Shown: in pieces, positions 1 through 14,500 of the stretch | Numbering within the stretch: position 1 is the stretch's first letter | Layout of the letters: every line of letters starts with the position of its first letter | Source: Anarhynchus alexandrinus | Taxonomy: Eukaryota; Chordata; Aves; Charadriiformes; Charadriidae | DNA: 64,000 bases | Direction: 5' to 3' | NCBI GenBank assembly: GCA_008711295.1 | Contig: VUYV01000101.1 | Coordinates: 629,213-693,212 of the forward strand | Notes under the pieces: model-generated | Databases searched by the model: none | The model's input: only the letters and a program-made list of their open reading frames with translations | Told to the model about the DNA's origin: nothing | Translations under genes and position numbers: made by a program

Positions 1-2594
1 TTCAATTGTCTGTGGCTCCAAACCATGCATGATGTCAACTACGAGTATAGCAATATCACAAAGCGAGCTTCCTCTATTTCTTAGATTGCTGTGGCATTGA
101 AAGAGGAAAAAATTAAAAAAACAACAAATCAGTCATGTAGCAACAGAACTTTAATACAAACACCAAATACAACATCAAACAACATTTGACCAACAAAAAG
201 CTAAAGACGATCAAGTAGTTATTTTTCCCCTCAAAAATGTAAACTATAAAAAAATATTCAAATCACAGTGTAAATTCCATTTAACAGAATATATTAGAGT
301 ATGTGTAAGCAAAAATAAGAAACTATTATTATCCCAAGGGTTTTCCTATTATTATATACCTTTACAAGTTAAGGTATATTCTGTTTGGTCTTTTCGGAGT
401 GAGAACTGAGAAGGTTACCGTGAAATACAAAAGTGCAAAATCTGAACAAGACGGTTTATTATATATACAAAATACTACATAAACACTAAGATTATCAGAC
501 ATCTTTGGTGCCAAACAAAATCTGGCTGGAAGATGAAAAGTTCTAAGTGGTATGATGCCACGGACCTGACCAAGTGCCCTAAGAAGTGGTATTTCAATGC
601 TTGCAGAGGTTTATGTTTAAGAATGTCACATCAGCCTTAATCCTTCTGTTTGGGAATTTCACCTGAGCACTATCTCAGTGAGTAGAGCTGTGCATACCAT
701 GTTTTAAACTTAAAAGGTGATTTAGGGGCTTGCCTGCATGCCACTGCTGTTCCTAGACAGGATATGATCTCTGCTAATAATCAGCTGACTTGCGCAATTG
801 ATAACTTCCAGTCTTAAGAACTTAGTTACTTTAACCGGGACACTATGATCTGGAGGCTAGAACACAAGTTTTAATTTTTCATAGCAGGGTACTTAGGTCC
901 CCTGAAATCCTCACCTTTTCTTCTCCAGCTAGCTTCCTGCTTACACTAACTATTGAGAAAGAAGTTATTTACCTGCTTTTTCAGATATTCGTGGCTCAAT
1001 TGGCATGAAGACAGAAAATTAATCAGCTATAAAAGGCCAGCAATTAACCAGATATAAAAAGCACCTGCCGAGTAAGCAAAACCACTTATTCCTGTACTTT
1101 AGGGAAGCAGGGTTGGTTGGTTGAGGTTTTCTTTGTTTTGTTTTGAAAATGGAGAAGAAACACAAAGGATTAGGCAAAGACCTAGCACTTTGTTAAAAAT
1201 ATATCCAGATGCTTTAGCCATCACTTCTGGGAAGTACTATATTGTGAGAAAACATTACCTGAAAGACTCATGTCCTGGAGTGTCGATTATCAGCATGCCT
1301 GGAATTTTTATGTTCTCTCTGTCAAACTAACATTCCAAAACATTAGCCATCTTGTAAAGAATACACAAGAAGAAAAATAAACCCCTAAAAGCTGGCAGCA
1401 TAACTGACAGCCTTGACTTCAAAAATTCAGATACATATTTTAAGAAATGCCACCACCCTCCATAAATCAAATCAGTCAAAGCTCATTTCAATATTAAAAA
1501 AAAATATGATGCAGCACATTCCCCTAGGTATCAACTGGCCATAAGCCCAGCTTAAGATTTGTAAGACAAGGCAGAAAAAAATAGGAAAAAAAGAGGAAAA
1601 AATAGTTCAGACTAGTGAGATTTATCATCCTCGTCTCGAACATTTCCTCCTCTCCACTGACTTCGCATGTTTAATAAATTGAGTAAAATCTTGCAAAAAG
1701 CCATCACTACCAAGGGTTTTCAGTCAGCTGCTGCTGCAAGCAAAATAGGATATAGTATCCAAAACGAGAAATACAGAACTGTCACTATTTTTGCAACACA
1801 ATAAAATTCATCACCAAGGAACTGGCCCAATTTCAGCACACACAGTAAAAAGGTAAGTTTTTAACAGAAAATATACTCAGTAAGTTTCAAAAGTCTCAAT
1901 TTACACAACATTGACAAATAAGCAGTTTATGTACATATGCGTACCCTCTAGAACAGAGTAAGCAGTATTTGTGTATTTTTCTGAAGAAAAGGCAATGCAT
2001 ATTAGCTGAAACCAAATTTATGAACTAAAATTAAAAATGAGACAGACTCCCCTTTGAGGAGGAGGGGAGGATAGGACTTAAAAAACAACCAACCCCGATA
2101 TTACAGTTGGGGGGAAAAGTATATCTGCCCATGTCAGGAAATCTCATATATTTAAAAACAAACAAACAAACAAACAAAAACACCACAAAAAAACCAATGA
2201 GTCTTTGAAGTGCTATAACTTACATTTTTCACCATCTTAGTTTGCTCATTAATAGCTTCAAGGGGAACATTAGTCGCACCAATCTGCTGAGTGATACCAC
2301 CAGCTTCACTGTCCTGTACATGAGTATGGCGGAGCTAAAGACAAAAAAAAAAAAGACCAGAAATACTTACATGTATGAGACCAAAGTAATCTCTTTGAGT
2401 ACACTTTAATTCTCTCTATTTTCAACCAAGAAACCCACATGCATAAACAAGATGCACAGGCAGTGCCTTCACATTCCCCATCTTACCTTATCTAAAATTT
2501 TGGTCTTGCCTGTGTCTACATGCCCCAGGACACAGATAACTGGTGCTCTAAGCTTTTCAGTGTTCACATTCTTGCTGTTTTCAGCTCGTCGCTT
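1..2594 (-). other. EIF5B: EIF5B GTPase-domain exons
   Basis: Four exons encode the start of the G domain. Exon 2594-2487 (36 codons, phase 0 at both ends) carries the P-loop GHVDTGKT. Exon 2334-2224 (37 codons) carries the switch I region [17 protein letters not shown]. Exon 1326-1259 (68 bases) carries [15 protein letters not shown], with the catalytic His in DTPGH. Exon 88-1 begins [20 protein letters not shown] and is cut by the window edge. The P-loop, the switch I threonine and DTPGH are all intact, so this is a functional-looking GTPase. The introns between these exons (89-1258, 1327-2223, 2335-2486) hold only AT-rich sequence with no recognised feature. Confidence 0.93.
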
Positions 2595-5500
2595 CTATGT
2601 AAAAGACACATAAAAATTGGTAAGTATAAACCAAAAATCATAGCTCACCTCTTGACTTGATTACATACATAAAACATAGTTAACTGTGGGACTTAAATTT
2701 TCAAGGCGTTTCAAGGTTTGTAATCCATCTTTCGGCAAATCAAAAATTTACAACAGTCAAGGCTTTCTTTGTTTGTTTTTGGTTAGTCTAGTAGGCTAAG
2801 TTATTATATCCACTAACATGTAGGTTTGTTGATGGTGCATTCTGAAGCAGCATATTGGGTAAGGAAACTGAGGACATTAGCAGCCACAAAAACATTGAAC
2901 AGTTTGGAAATACATCTTTTAAAACTCTGAAATATCTACTTTCTCCAGGAGGGGGAGAGGTGGTGGGAACGACAACACCACTGATGTGCACATTCTTTGG
3001 GATCAATTTATCTAAAATCAAGTACTTTGGCTTCAGGAAAAAACAGGCCTTTTTTTCTTAATTAACCCAATTTCTGGGCCTGCCTAAATATTAGTCATGA
3101 CACAGCCATCATTTTGACAAATATGGTTAAAGGGCCTTTCAATGAACTGAAGTTGTTTCTTATATAACACAAGAGTCCAGCTGTTCAAATAGAGCTGTAT
3201 CTCAATACCTCAATTCTCCGTTTAGCTTTGTCATAAGCACGCTCTTCCTTAGTGCGGTCATCATCAGAGTCGTACTCAGAATCAGAGCTAATATCCTTGC
3301 TGGGCTTTTTTTCCATAGATTGTTTCCCAACAGCTTGGGAGTCTGCCTCTCTCTCATCTGAAGTCTTTTCATCCTCATCGTCACTCCCTTCACTGTCTTC
3401 AGATTCTTCACTTTCTTCTTCCTCTTCCTCCTCCTCTTCTTCCTCATCCTCGTCCTCCTCCACTTCATTTTGTTCTTTGACTTCAATGTGGACAGGTTTG
3501 CTCTCTGTCAAAAAAAAAAACCCAAAATCTAAAGTAAAAATTCTCTATTAAATTCATACTTGTGGGGAAGAGGGCAAGAAAAAAAAACAAAGAGAGGCTA
3601 CTACCAAAGGGTGAGGACTGAGAGTAGGTTCCATTCAAGAAGTGTTAGTCAGGATCATTTTTCAACTTTCAATATAAAAAAGTGGTCATGTTCAGAGCTG
3701 CTGAGTTATTTTTAGAATCTGTACTAGCAGAGTGAGTTTGGGGCGGGGGGAGGAATGATACTATCAGCACACTTACACTTGACATCATTTGCGAATATTG
3801 AGATAAAGTGATATTCTTTAATGCTGTGTGCGCTTTACAGAGGAATGAATGCAGTAACACTTTTAAACAGAAAGCCAAAATGCTCCAAATTCAACACAAT
3901 ATGGATTCGGTGTATTACTGATCAGGAATGCACATTAAAGCAGAAGTAACAATCAAAAAAAAAAAAAACGGTTTCTTCTACATATTTAAAAATCTCACCC
4001 TAAAGTTCTCCTACACTGTTCAGAGAAGATTAATATTTTTCCGAGGAATTCTTCAGTAAACAAACACAAAGAACTACCGAAAAGTAATTTTCTTTCTTTG
4101 AAAGCTTCCCATTTATCATACTTGTGAAATCACATGAGACAAGCTAATGAACACTTTAAAGCCATGCATTCTCTTCCTTACAGAGCTGCTAGAAGGCACA
4201 CTGCTCTTAGAAATTAGTTATGTTTTCTTGGTATGCTGAAATTCCCTCAGCTTAGTAATACACTAAATCTAATTCCCAGGAAGGCTCTTTTTCCGGATCA
4301 CATTGGCAGGTCCTTCAAATCCAAGCAGCAAGAAGTGGAATGTGACATTCTCCCCAGGACAGTGGCAACAGACTGCAACAGACTTTCAAGAAAGTAAGCA
4401 GCCGCCTTCTACTCCAAGTTGAACAGTCCAGCACTACAGGAACACACGCTTGTGCTGAAATAAAATCCATTCTGCTGTACTTTTATGTATATAAAGCATT
4501 ACACTTGAAAGGACAGGTGCTGGAAGTATAGGCCTGAGCAAGTCAAAAAATACTTGATGAATTGTCTTTGATCTTAAGAAACAATGAAGACACATGATGG
4601 AAGTGCTAAGAACAGTAATCAACTCCTATTCATGAAGACTCTCAGCAATATGGCTGTCTCCACCACTAGGAAGAAAACACCTGAGAAGTTATCCCTGCAT
4701 TCTTGCACAGCTCTAACTGCCCCATAAACATTGCTTTTGGCCACAGACAGAATATGAGCTTTGGCTTATACGTGCAGGAATATTAATGTTCTGGCAATTC
4801 TTCCCTTTCTTCCACACCTGCCTCTCAAAGAAGCAGATGAGAGAAGGTATCTAGAACTTACTATAATGCGTGCACACTAACCTTCACACTATCTTAGTCC
4901 CCCACTTCTTTGAGAACTTGTCTCGAAGGTAATCTCCTAGATGTTGCCAGATTTGTGTAGTAAAACTTCTATGGCTTTGTAACGGTTACCAGAGAAATAC
5001 GGTATCAGGTAAAAAGTTTCCCTAAACTCCCAGAGGTGGTTTAAGCACGTATTAAGAGAAGAGGATTTTTTACTCCCATAAAAATAAACAAAAAGAATCC
5101 AAATTATTTATTTTAGGTGAGAACTGCACATATGAGTATTTCTAAAGGGTCTTCTTGAGCAGTATTTGTGCAAGTTTTGAAAGCTCTGCCTTTGAGAAGA
5201 AGATCTTCTATCTATTTCTTATCACGCTTGCCTCACTATTTATCTAACGCAGCAGAGGGAAAATCCAAATCCAATATTGTTTTCTACAGGGTCCTGGTTT
5301 CAGCTAGGATGGAGTTAATTTTCTTTTAGTAGCTACTGTGTTTTGGATCAGGTATGAGAAGAATGTTGAGGAATGTTGATAACACATATTGTTTTAGTTG
5401 TTGCTAGGTAATATTTACATTAGTCAGACTTTTTTGGCTTCCCATAGAAGCTGAGAGGGAGCATAGACAGGACAAGCTGCCCAAAAGGAATATTCCATAC

Positions 5501-8500
5501 CACAGATGTCATGCTCAGTATATAAATGGGGGTTGCCCAGGGGGCAAGGATCTGCAATCACTGCTCACGACGGGCTGAGCAACTGACCCTCAGGTGGCGA
5601 CAGTGACTTGTGTTGTATTATTTTATTTTGTATATTCTTTCACCATTATTATTATTATTTTAACATTATTATTATTACTGTTATTTTCCTTTTCCATTAT
5701 TGTTCTATTAAACTGCCTTTATCTCAACCCATGAGTTTAGGGGTTTTTTCCCTTTCCCCTCCTTTTACCCCTCTTCTCCCTGCCCCACTTGAGGGGAGGG
5801 GGGGGGGGATGTTGGGGAGTGAGCAAACAGCTGCATGGTCCCAGTTGCCAGCTGGGGTTAAACCACGACATACAGGAACAAAAGACTCAGCCCAGAGAAA
5901 CCTCTTAATCAGAAAAAGCATCCATTTGGTATTTACATGCCCACCTTTCTCTCCATCTTCATCACTAACCATAGCTTCCCAGTCATCCAAACCCCCATCT
6001 TCTGTTTCTTCTTCTTCCTCCTTTTCTTCTGAAACTGAGAAATTCAACATTAAAGAAAAAGAAACAAACAGCCCAGCAACACACAACATTTTTAGATGCC
6101 CTTCCTTTGACATACTGGCAAACACAACTTACAAGTTTGCTGCTACCATAGTTCTACTAAATTATCTCCATATTCCCTAAACAGAAAGTGCTGCATACTT
6201 AAGAAATAATCTTCAGTTCTCTCCACAAAAATCTTGTAGCGCTAGCATCTTTGCCTAGCGAAACTTATTTTTGGAAGACATAGCTAAACTACTCATCTAG
6301 TTTCTGTCTGTGTATCATGCAAGTGCCAGTATAATGCATGCCACACAAACCTCTACCACAACCACATTCCTTGAAAGGAGCTGCCAAATTAACAGTTAGC
6401 CATGTGTAACAAAGTGACAGAGAAACAAGTTGGGTTACAGTATTAATTTTAATTAGTAGGAAAACAACAAATTGTCTATAAAAAGTGCTATTTTAGGACT
6501 CCAGGTGCCTTAACATAATTATACCATGGATTCCAGAAGCATTAAATATATTCATTCCAGAACAAATTCAGAGACTGCAGCTCTTAACAGACAAATGGAA
6601 AAATGCAAACTCTCAACCTTCTCCAAAAGAGGCATTAAACAATATACATGTTGCAGTACATGGAATGTCACAAAATTTCAGCTCTTTGAAAGAAAGTGTA
6701 AGTTCCAGACTGCTAGAACATTAACTGGGAACTAATGTTCTGCCAGTGAACCCTTCTCTTTTATGGCAATGGAATTGCTCCTTCAAGAGTTAAGTCAAGC
6801 TAGAAGCAGAGTACACATTCAGCTTTATTTTCAAAAATCTGGACATTTTGTCAGTGTTTGTCTGACTTAAGAATCAGGGTAAAAACTGAAACAGTTTCCT
6901 TGCTGAGGAAGAAGTCCAGCACAGTGTGATTTTGCCAAAACAAGTACTGTGTGTATGCAAAAATGAGGGCAATAATCACCTGATATGCTGATACTCAGTT
7001 TCACAAGTTAACTCATATCCACTTCATTCAGCATTTGTGAAAGCAAAACATTTGGAATCAAGAATACAATCACTGAATATTGCAGTATTGGTACTAGAAA
7101 ACAACATATTTGCTCCCTACCCCCACCTAACCACTTACAAAACAGCCTTTTAGAAAGGAAATGAAAAGTCAAGGAAGCTAATCATAAGGCACTGAATGTG
7201 CTTATTTGAGATAGTTGCCTAAGCCAATTAAACACTGGAGTCCACCCAGAATAAGGGACCATTAAGGTCTCATTCTGAAGCTTCATGCCTTTTTATTCCA
7301 TAAAATTCCATCAGTTCCTCCATTAGGGGAAAAAAAAAAAAGTAGCAACTACCTCAAGAAAGGATGGCCACTCAGCCCCTATCCAACAAGGTATGATACC
7401 TACTATGCAGTACTGCCACACAGTCTTATGTATTTTAAATTTATTAGCATTACTACTAACCTGGCTCTACTGGAAGAGGAGTCTCTTCTTTTACCGGTGT
7501 TTCCAGTTCTACAGCATCTTCAGCTGGGGAAGTTACCTCCAAACTTTCTGAAATTGCAAGAAAGCAAATTGGTTGCTACATTCTTCCAAAGTGCAAACCA
7601 ACTTAGTTACACATGCAGCTTCACATTTAAGTTCTATTTTTAAGTTGTGCTGTTACAAGTAAACAAAACCTGAATTTATTTAATACCAAGCTAACTGAAC
7701 CCCCACTTACTGAGCTAAAACAAAAGTTAGAGCATGAGCATGTGGCTAATTTGAAAAACACTTGGCTTTCTAAGCAGTTCAGATTCATATGATAGGTCAG
7801 TTACTGCCTAAGAGGATTACCATTGCTTTTGAACATTAAAAAAAAAATCTCACTTTCTTTAAAAGACAAGAGAAAATTAAGTAATAGTAATGAACTACCC
7901 ATTCTTTCTCTACTGTTCCATATAAAAAATAAAATAAAATCACTGATATAATTCAGAGAAACACTGTTCTGTATTCTTTACACACACCCCTTCTAAGTGG
8001 TAAGTAGGCACATAATTCTCATGTCAGATGTAGAAAAAAAACAGCTAAATAACAAGAAAAACTGATGCAAGGAAGGTTTGTTTTGTTTAAACTAAGGAAT
8101 AGTCATGAGAATAGCCACAGTAATACCCCCACAGACAAACCACAAAACTAAAAAATTCTGACACATTCACTTTATGTCTAACCAATGCAATAAATTCTAA
8201 GTTTTCAGAAGTGCAAACCCTCTGAAGTACTCATGCCCTGGAAACTGAAAACTGGTTTTATATACAAGAAAACAAACAAACAAAATCTCTCCAACTTAAA
8301 AGACAAGTACAGGATCAATCCCCTTTCATCCTGGGACATCAACTTAGACTTAATTACAAATCATTATTATCTAAACTACATTGTATTTAACCTACATATG
8401 CAGACAAAGCATTCAACCTCACATTCGTAAAAGGCCTTTACATTCTGTACATCTCCAACATTTAGAAGCTATAAAGAAAATACCCAAGTTAGGAAAAAAA

Positions 8501-11500
8501 AAATAAGTCAAGTAGATTGCAAAACAAAGGATTAGGTGAGCAGTCTTCAAAGCAACTTTAGGATCCTAATGCATCAGCACTTGCATGTAGGGGGCAGGGG
8601 TGTCAAAAGAACCTCAGAGGTACCCTGATGTGCAATTAGTTCAGGATTAGCTGATTTATTCCACAAACACTTCCGGAAGTGTGACTAATCTATTAAGTAT
8701 CCCTATATGCAAACCACACCTTCTTTATTTTCCGGCTGCTGCTGCTTCTTTTTCTTTTTGTCTTCATATATTGGCCTCTTCTTTGGCACAGAGTCTTTGG
8801 ATGGCACTTCAACACCTGTAAAAAAAGAATAGTTAGAAAATCCAGGTGATTAATTACTAAACATAAGCTTTGGTTTAAATGAGAACACGTTTTCCAGAAT
8901 TGCAAGGTGGAAGAAGGGAGTGGAAAGTAGGTTCAATGCATATTTTATCCTTTTAAAAAGTCTGATTTTCAAAAGCTGCAAAACTTGAGCAAAGTACAGT
9001 TCTTCAGATACTCTGAATGCTCTCAAAAAGAAGTCAGATTACTAATGAAAAAAAAACAACAAAAAACCCAATCTGATCCTAAGAGTCCAGGTTTGAAGCT
9101 ATCACATACTTACATAGGATTTCACAAACACACATACCTCAAGTTTAACAAGCATACGTTAATTTAAAGTCTACTGAGCTAAAATTCAAAAACAGTCTGC
9201 CAGTCATCCTAGTTTCAGACAATCTAAAGCAGTTAAAAGGTACAGCTCTTCTTAAAAGCTTAAGGTTGTTCAGTAGATATTATTTTCCCTTTTGCTCAGT
9301 GTTGGGGTTTTTTTTTGTTTGTAGGGGTTTTTAGGTATTAAAATAATGCCAGGTTCAATTCATCAGCTTCATCTTCACTTCACCAGAAAGACAGCACTGT
9401 AATGTTGGAAGGGATTCAATTTGGTGCAAAAAAAATTTAATAATTTAACTACTGCTGCACCTTCTGAAACACTCAAAATTCCTTCAGGTACTGTGTGATT
9501 TACAGTGTAGATACGACAAAAATCCAGTTGTGGCAGCACACAACTAGAAGGATTCTAATAACTACAGAAACAACTGAAGAGAAATGGCTTTTGTGTATGT
9601 TTAAGAGCTCCAAACATTTTACTAGCTACAGAGACTCTTACCCTTACACATCTACCTGGAGCAGTGTCAGACAGCGTTCTCTACAAATACAGAAAGAAGG
9701 ATACTCAGCACCCAGGAATTAATTTCTTTCCTTAGCCACAAACAAGTTACCAGGAACAAAGTAGGACATGGGCTTACAATACACTGAATACATTTACTTC
9801 ACTGCAATGGAAAGAGATTGGATTTGATGGAAAAAGCAGAAGAGCCCCTATATACCCTTTTCCTGAAGCAAACACAAGAGGACAATACACTATTCCTGTG
9901 GACTAGCTAACTTGAGGCAAAACAATGCACTTGCTTAAGTGAGCACATGAATTAATTCCAGAGGATCAGGATCACTGGTCTTACAAGACCTGCAGCACAG
10001 CCCATCTGCTTTTCCTGGCCAGACTAAGCAATGGAAATAAGTGATTTTTCCTAAGTTTTATAACTGACATCTTTAAACCACAAGTAGAATGTATTAAGAA
10101 GCTGGATGTCTAAAGTGTAAGATGAGAATATACAGACATTCACACCTACTTGAAAAAAAAAGGGGGGGGGCCCACACACTGCCTTCCTTGACAACAGAGC
10201 AGCTTTACATGGAATTACTCAGTATTTGCCCTCCTAGCTCCAGACAGAAGAAATAAACATGGAGCAGTAAGGGGTATGAAAAATTATTATTTTAAATTCC
10301 ACTGCTTACCCTGAGCTTGGAGTAGTTTAAGAGTAGCCTCCGCTCTGGCTCTGGCTTCTCGTTGAGCTTTTGTTAAAAGTTTCCCCTCCTTCTTCAAACG
10401 CTCCTTCCTCTCTTTTTCCTTCTGTTTCTTCCTTTCTTTCCTCTCTTGTTCTAATCGTTCCTAGAAAAAGGTTAAAAAACATGCAGAAATTTTAAAGCAC
10501 ACTTTACACAAAAGCTCCACAAGTGCATATTCTATTGATGAGAAACATATTAAGGACTAAACCACCAACTACACCAGCAAGGGTACAGGTTAAGAGTAAC
10601 CTCTCCCTTACTCTGTGTTCAAAGATACACGTTACCTCCTCTTTGCGCTTTGCTTCTAGTTCTTCCAGTCGTCTTATGCGTTCTTCCTCCTCTCTTTTTG
10701 CCCTTTCCTCCTCCTCTTTCATTTTAGCCAAGGCTTCTTGCATAGCTTTAACTGTGGCTTTACTGGGACCCTTCTTCTTCTCTTTCTCTTTTTCTTCTTT
10801 CTCACCTTTCTTTTTTTTCTTATCTTTTTTCTTTTTGTCCCCCTCATTGTCATCAGCTACAGAAAGAAGAGGCATACATTCAAAGATCCCGCAAATTTTA
10901 AAGATACTCTAAATACAATTAATGTTTCAAATATGATAAATAACACCAAATAGGGAACATTTTGACTGGCTACTACATAAGCACCTCTCAATGAAAAAAA
11001 TAAAACCGTCTCTTAAGTTAGAAAGTCGGGGCCTGAAGTCTTAAATTAACAGATTAACTGGGAAGTGAAAAAGTATGTTTGTAATACAGAGCTGTAAGCA
11101 TATACTGTAACGAGAATCTGCCATCTGGCTTTTGTTTTCCAATGTACCTGAACAAACTACAGGCCCGAAGAAACAGCCACATGTGAGCCAACACAGAGGC
11201 AGAAAAGGCTACCAAATATCTAATATTTCCGATTTCAAATAAAGCAACAAATCATCCTCACTGCCTGCCAACCCTTTGGTCTTCTTATAAAAGCTACAGT
11301 GTTTAAATTTCTGTTTTAGAAATGATGTTACAAACCCTCTGTTCCTGCAGGAGGCTCTCCTTTTTCCCCAGGGCCAGGGGTAGCCACGACTTCAGGAGAA
11401 ACCTTCTCTTCATTTTTTTTTGGAGCTTCCTTCGGCTTTGTCAGTTCTTTACCACCTTCTAATTCTTCCTTCTCTTTCTGCTTCCTCAGTTTGGCTTTTT

Positions 11501-14500
11501 CTTCCTCACGTTTTTTCCTTTCACGTTCTTTTTTTTCTGCCTTCTTCTGAGCCACTGTTTTTACTTTGAATGAAGGTTCTTCTTCATCATCCCCACTTTC
11601 AGCAGCAGGAGTGGACTTTGGTTTTTGGTTTTTCTTTTGTCCTTTTCTAGATTGGGAGACCTCATCTGATTCATCACCACTCCCACCCGTAGATGCTGCA
11701 CGCTCTTTGCTTTTCTTAATGTTAGTTTCATCTTCTTCTGACAGATCGTGCTTTTTATTTGACCTTTGAGTTTTCCCTTTGCTTTTCTTAAGCTGCGTCT
11801 CATGATCGTCATCATCGCTGCCAGAAAGCATATCTTGTTTTGCTTTCTGAGTTTTTTTAGATTTTTTATCTTTATCTTCCACTTCCTCACTGTCATAGTC
11901 ATTTTCCAGATTGGCTTTTTTACTCTTTCCTTTCCTTTTTTTATCTTGTTTTGATAAGCTTTCTTCATTGTCATTTTCAACCTGGTAATTAAATAATTCA
12001 ATAATTAGCCATGAAAAAATACTTGCTATTGTGAGCTGAGAAGTAGCATTGAAAGATGTCAAGAAAAACTTCTTGACAAAGAAAAGACAAAGTTTGAAAG
12101 CAATAGCTATTCCTGCTGAGTGTACTACACCACAGCCCACAATTACAATCTATTCTGATTGGCTTTAAATAACTACCAGCATGAAGACATGGCTTCGGTA
12201 AAATCTTTCACAATTTACTTTACTATGAAAATATGATCATATATAACTAAAAATACAAGCTAGCTGCATGTTTTGCATAGGATCTCCAACTACACTGCAA
12301 CACTAGAACTTTTCTGGGACAAAGGTGCCTCGTATTTTAACTATTTACTATAAAATACCCCACCTCCCTCTCAGTGTTCACCTTTCCTGTAGAAGGTTCC
12401 CTGTCAACTTTCCCTCCTTGCGCCTCTATTGACAGTTCTTCCAGCTCCTTCAGGATATCATCTTCACTAAAATAAGAAAGAAGTTATGGTACTTAAGTAA
12501 TTGAGTTTTTATATAACGGAATGAAATAAGACAGATAGAAAAGAAAAAAAAAAACTTACTCAAAATCTTGTTTCTTTTTGTCTTTTTTCTTTTTGCCTTT
12601 GGATTTCTGAGGCTCTTGCTCCTTTGCAGCTCCTGCACCTTCTATCTCTGCAGCAAGGGCATCAATATCAATATCATCTTTTGCACTAAAATGCAAAAGG
12701 AACGTGGGGTTATCAAGAGTTCAACTGTTGAGTTTACATAAGTAGACACCATCTGCATAAAACAAACAAAAGCTTCAAAATGTGAAAATCAATCACAAAA
12801 CATAATCAGTGCTGGGGCAAAACCCACGTTTAACAAACCATTATGCACTATTACATTATTCTACCCAGTCAGATGAAAAGGAAAAACCTTCACATCTGTC
12901 GTCTGCCTTGAAGGGAGGTGGAACATTAAAACTTGTTCAGTTCTTGCAACTTTAAAAGTTTGGATGTGAGATTTGATAAAACTTCTTGGAAGAATGAAAC
13001 TAGACTGTTTCACTTTGTTCCTCCAAATGATAAATTGTTTAGCCCTTCAAATAACAGTAGGTGTCACTGACAGAAAAGCAGCCCCCACAATGAAAGTTTA
13101 GAAATGAAGCACAAATAGAAGAAATCTTGCAATTTAGTAGCCAGGAAATTCTATTAAGTAGTACTTATCTGCTCCTTTAAACACCCTTTAGCAAACAAAA
13201 GAAGCTACTGTATTTTTATTTAGCAAATAAGTGGAAGTTCTTCACAGCCTCCAACTTACGATAACAGTTGCTTATGCTTTGCCATCAGACTGAGAAGTTT
13301 TATTCTTATCTTTCAAAATAAGTCACACAGAGGAACACAGTTCAGCCCCAAGCCAGACTCTAAAGCAGATCATAAAAAAAATACCAATGCAGTTGGCAAG
13401 CAATTATGTCCACCACTTGCCTTAGTATTACCTCTCCTAGGCCTAAAGAAAGCCAAAAGACATTTCACTAAGCATCTGAAATAGGCATCCTTCCTCATTA
13501 GATCTCATTATATCAAGTTTCTGTTTCAAAAGCATTTTCTTTCATTGCTGTAAATTAGCTCTCCTCTGCAACTAAGCAGAAGCAGCTTCTTTTCCTGTCC
13601 TTTATCAAGAGCTGTAATTCAGATGCACATTTTCTTAACTTGTACCACAAGAACTGAGAGAGACTAAGTCAAGTGTCCAGAGGTTTTTCCACCTAATCAT
13701 GCTCACAACACAATTGTAGGAAAGGAGACTTAGCTATTGCCTGCTTCACACTTAAGAAACTTTGGTACTCAGACCAAAACTGGCCTATTAAAGTAGCAAA
13801 TACTAGGATGCTATTAATATCTCATCTAACTCCCTCTTAGATACATGGGCAGAAAGCTGTTCTTTGGTTCACAATTTCACTGTCTCAATTACTACCACCC
13901 ACTTAGTACAAATGAGCCAGACAAAGGTTGACCCACCAAACACCAGAATCTATATCCAGAAGAATAAGGGAAATAAACTTCTTACAAATTCAGGACCTCC
14001 AAGATATCAGCCAATTCTACACTACTAGACCTTCAAGCCTTGCCAATTTACAAACCCAGAAGTTAAATGTTAATAAAGAACATCAAGTACTTAATTATTC
14101 CTTTAAAAATTCTGAAATTCAATAAGTCTAAGTTGTATTTCCCTTTGCCAAAGGAGAGGGCTGAGAGAATCATTTTACAAGTTTAAGTGAATGCTGAGAT
14201 TCACAAAGCCATTTCATCCCAAATATTGGGCATAAGAAAGTCACCAAATACCCTCTATATGTGACAACAGCACAGTATGCTTTTTTCATTTTCTTTTTTC
14301 AAAGGCCAAGATTGATTATTTGTATTTTTAAGAACTTAAATTTTCTTGTATATAGACTGAACAAACCAAGTAAAAAGCAGCAAAATGAAGCACCTCACTG
14401 TACAACAGCATCTTTATTACCAGAGATACTTACTTTTAGTCAAGGAGGAAAAACCCCACACCTTAAATATACCTAGTAGTACTTCTTATATGACATAATA

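Noticed and set aside
3252..3551. Plus-strand ORF rich in serine
   Set aside because: It is the reverse strand of the EIF5B acidic exon; runs of GAG/GAA codons give poly-Ser on the other strand.
5608..6180. 190-codon plus-strand ORF and its antisense partner
   Set aside because: It runs through the LTR and then the complement of EIF5B exon 6028-5945; a chance open frame.
10523..11954. Plus-strand Phe/Ser/Leu-rich ORFs that look like membrane proteins
   Set aside because: They are the complement of Lys/Glu-rich EIF5B exons, with no family resemblance of their own.
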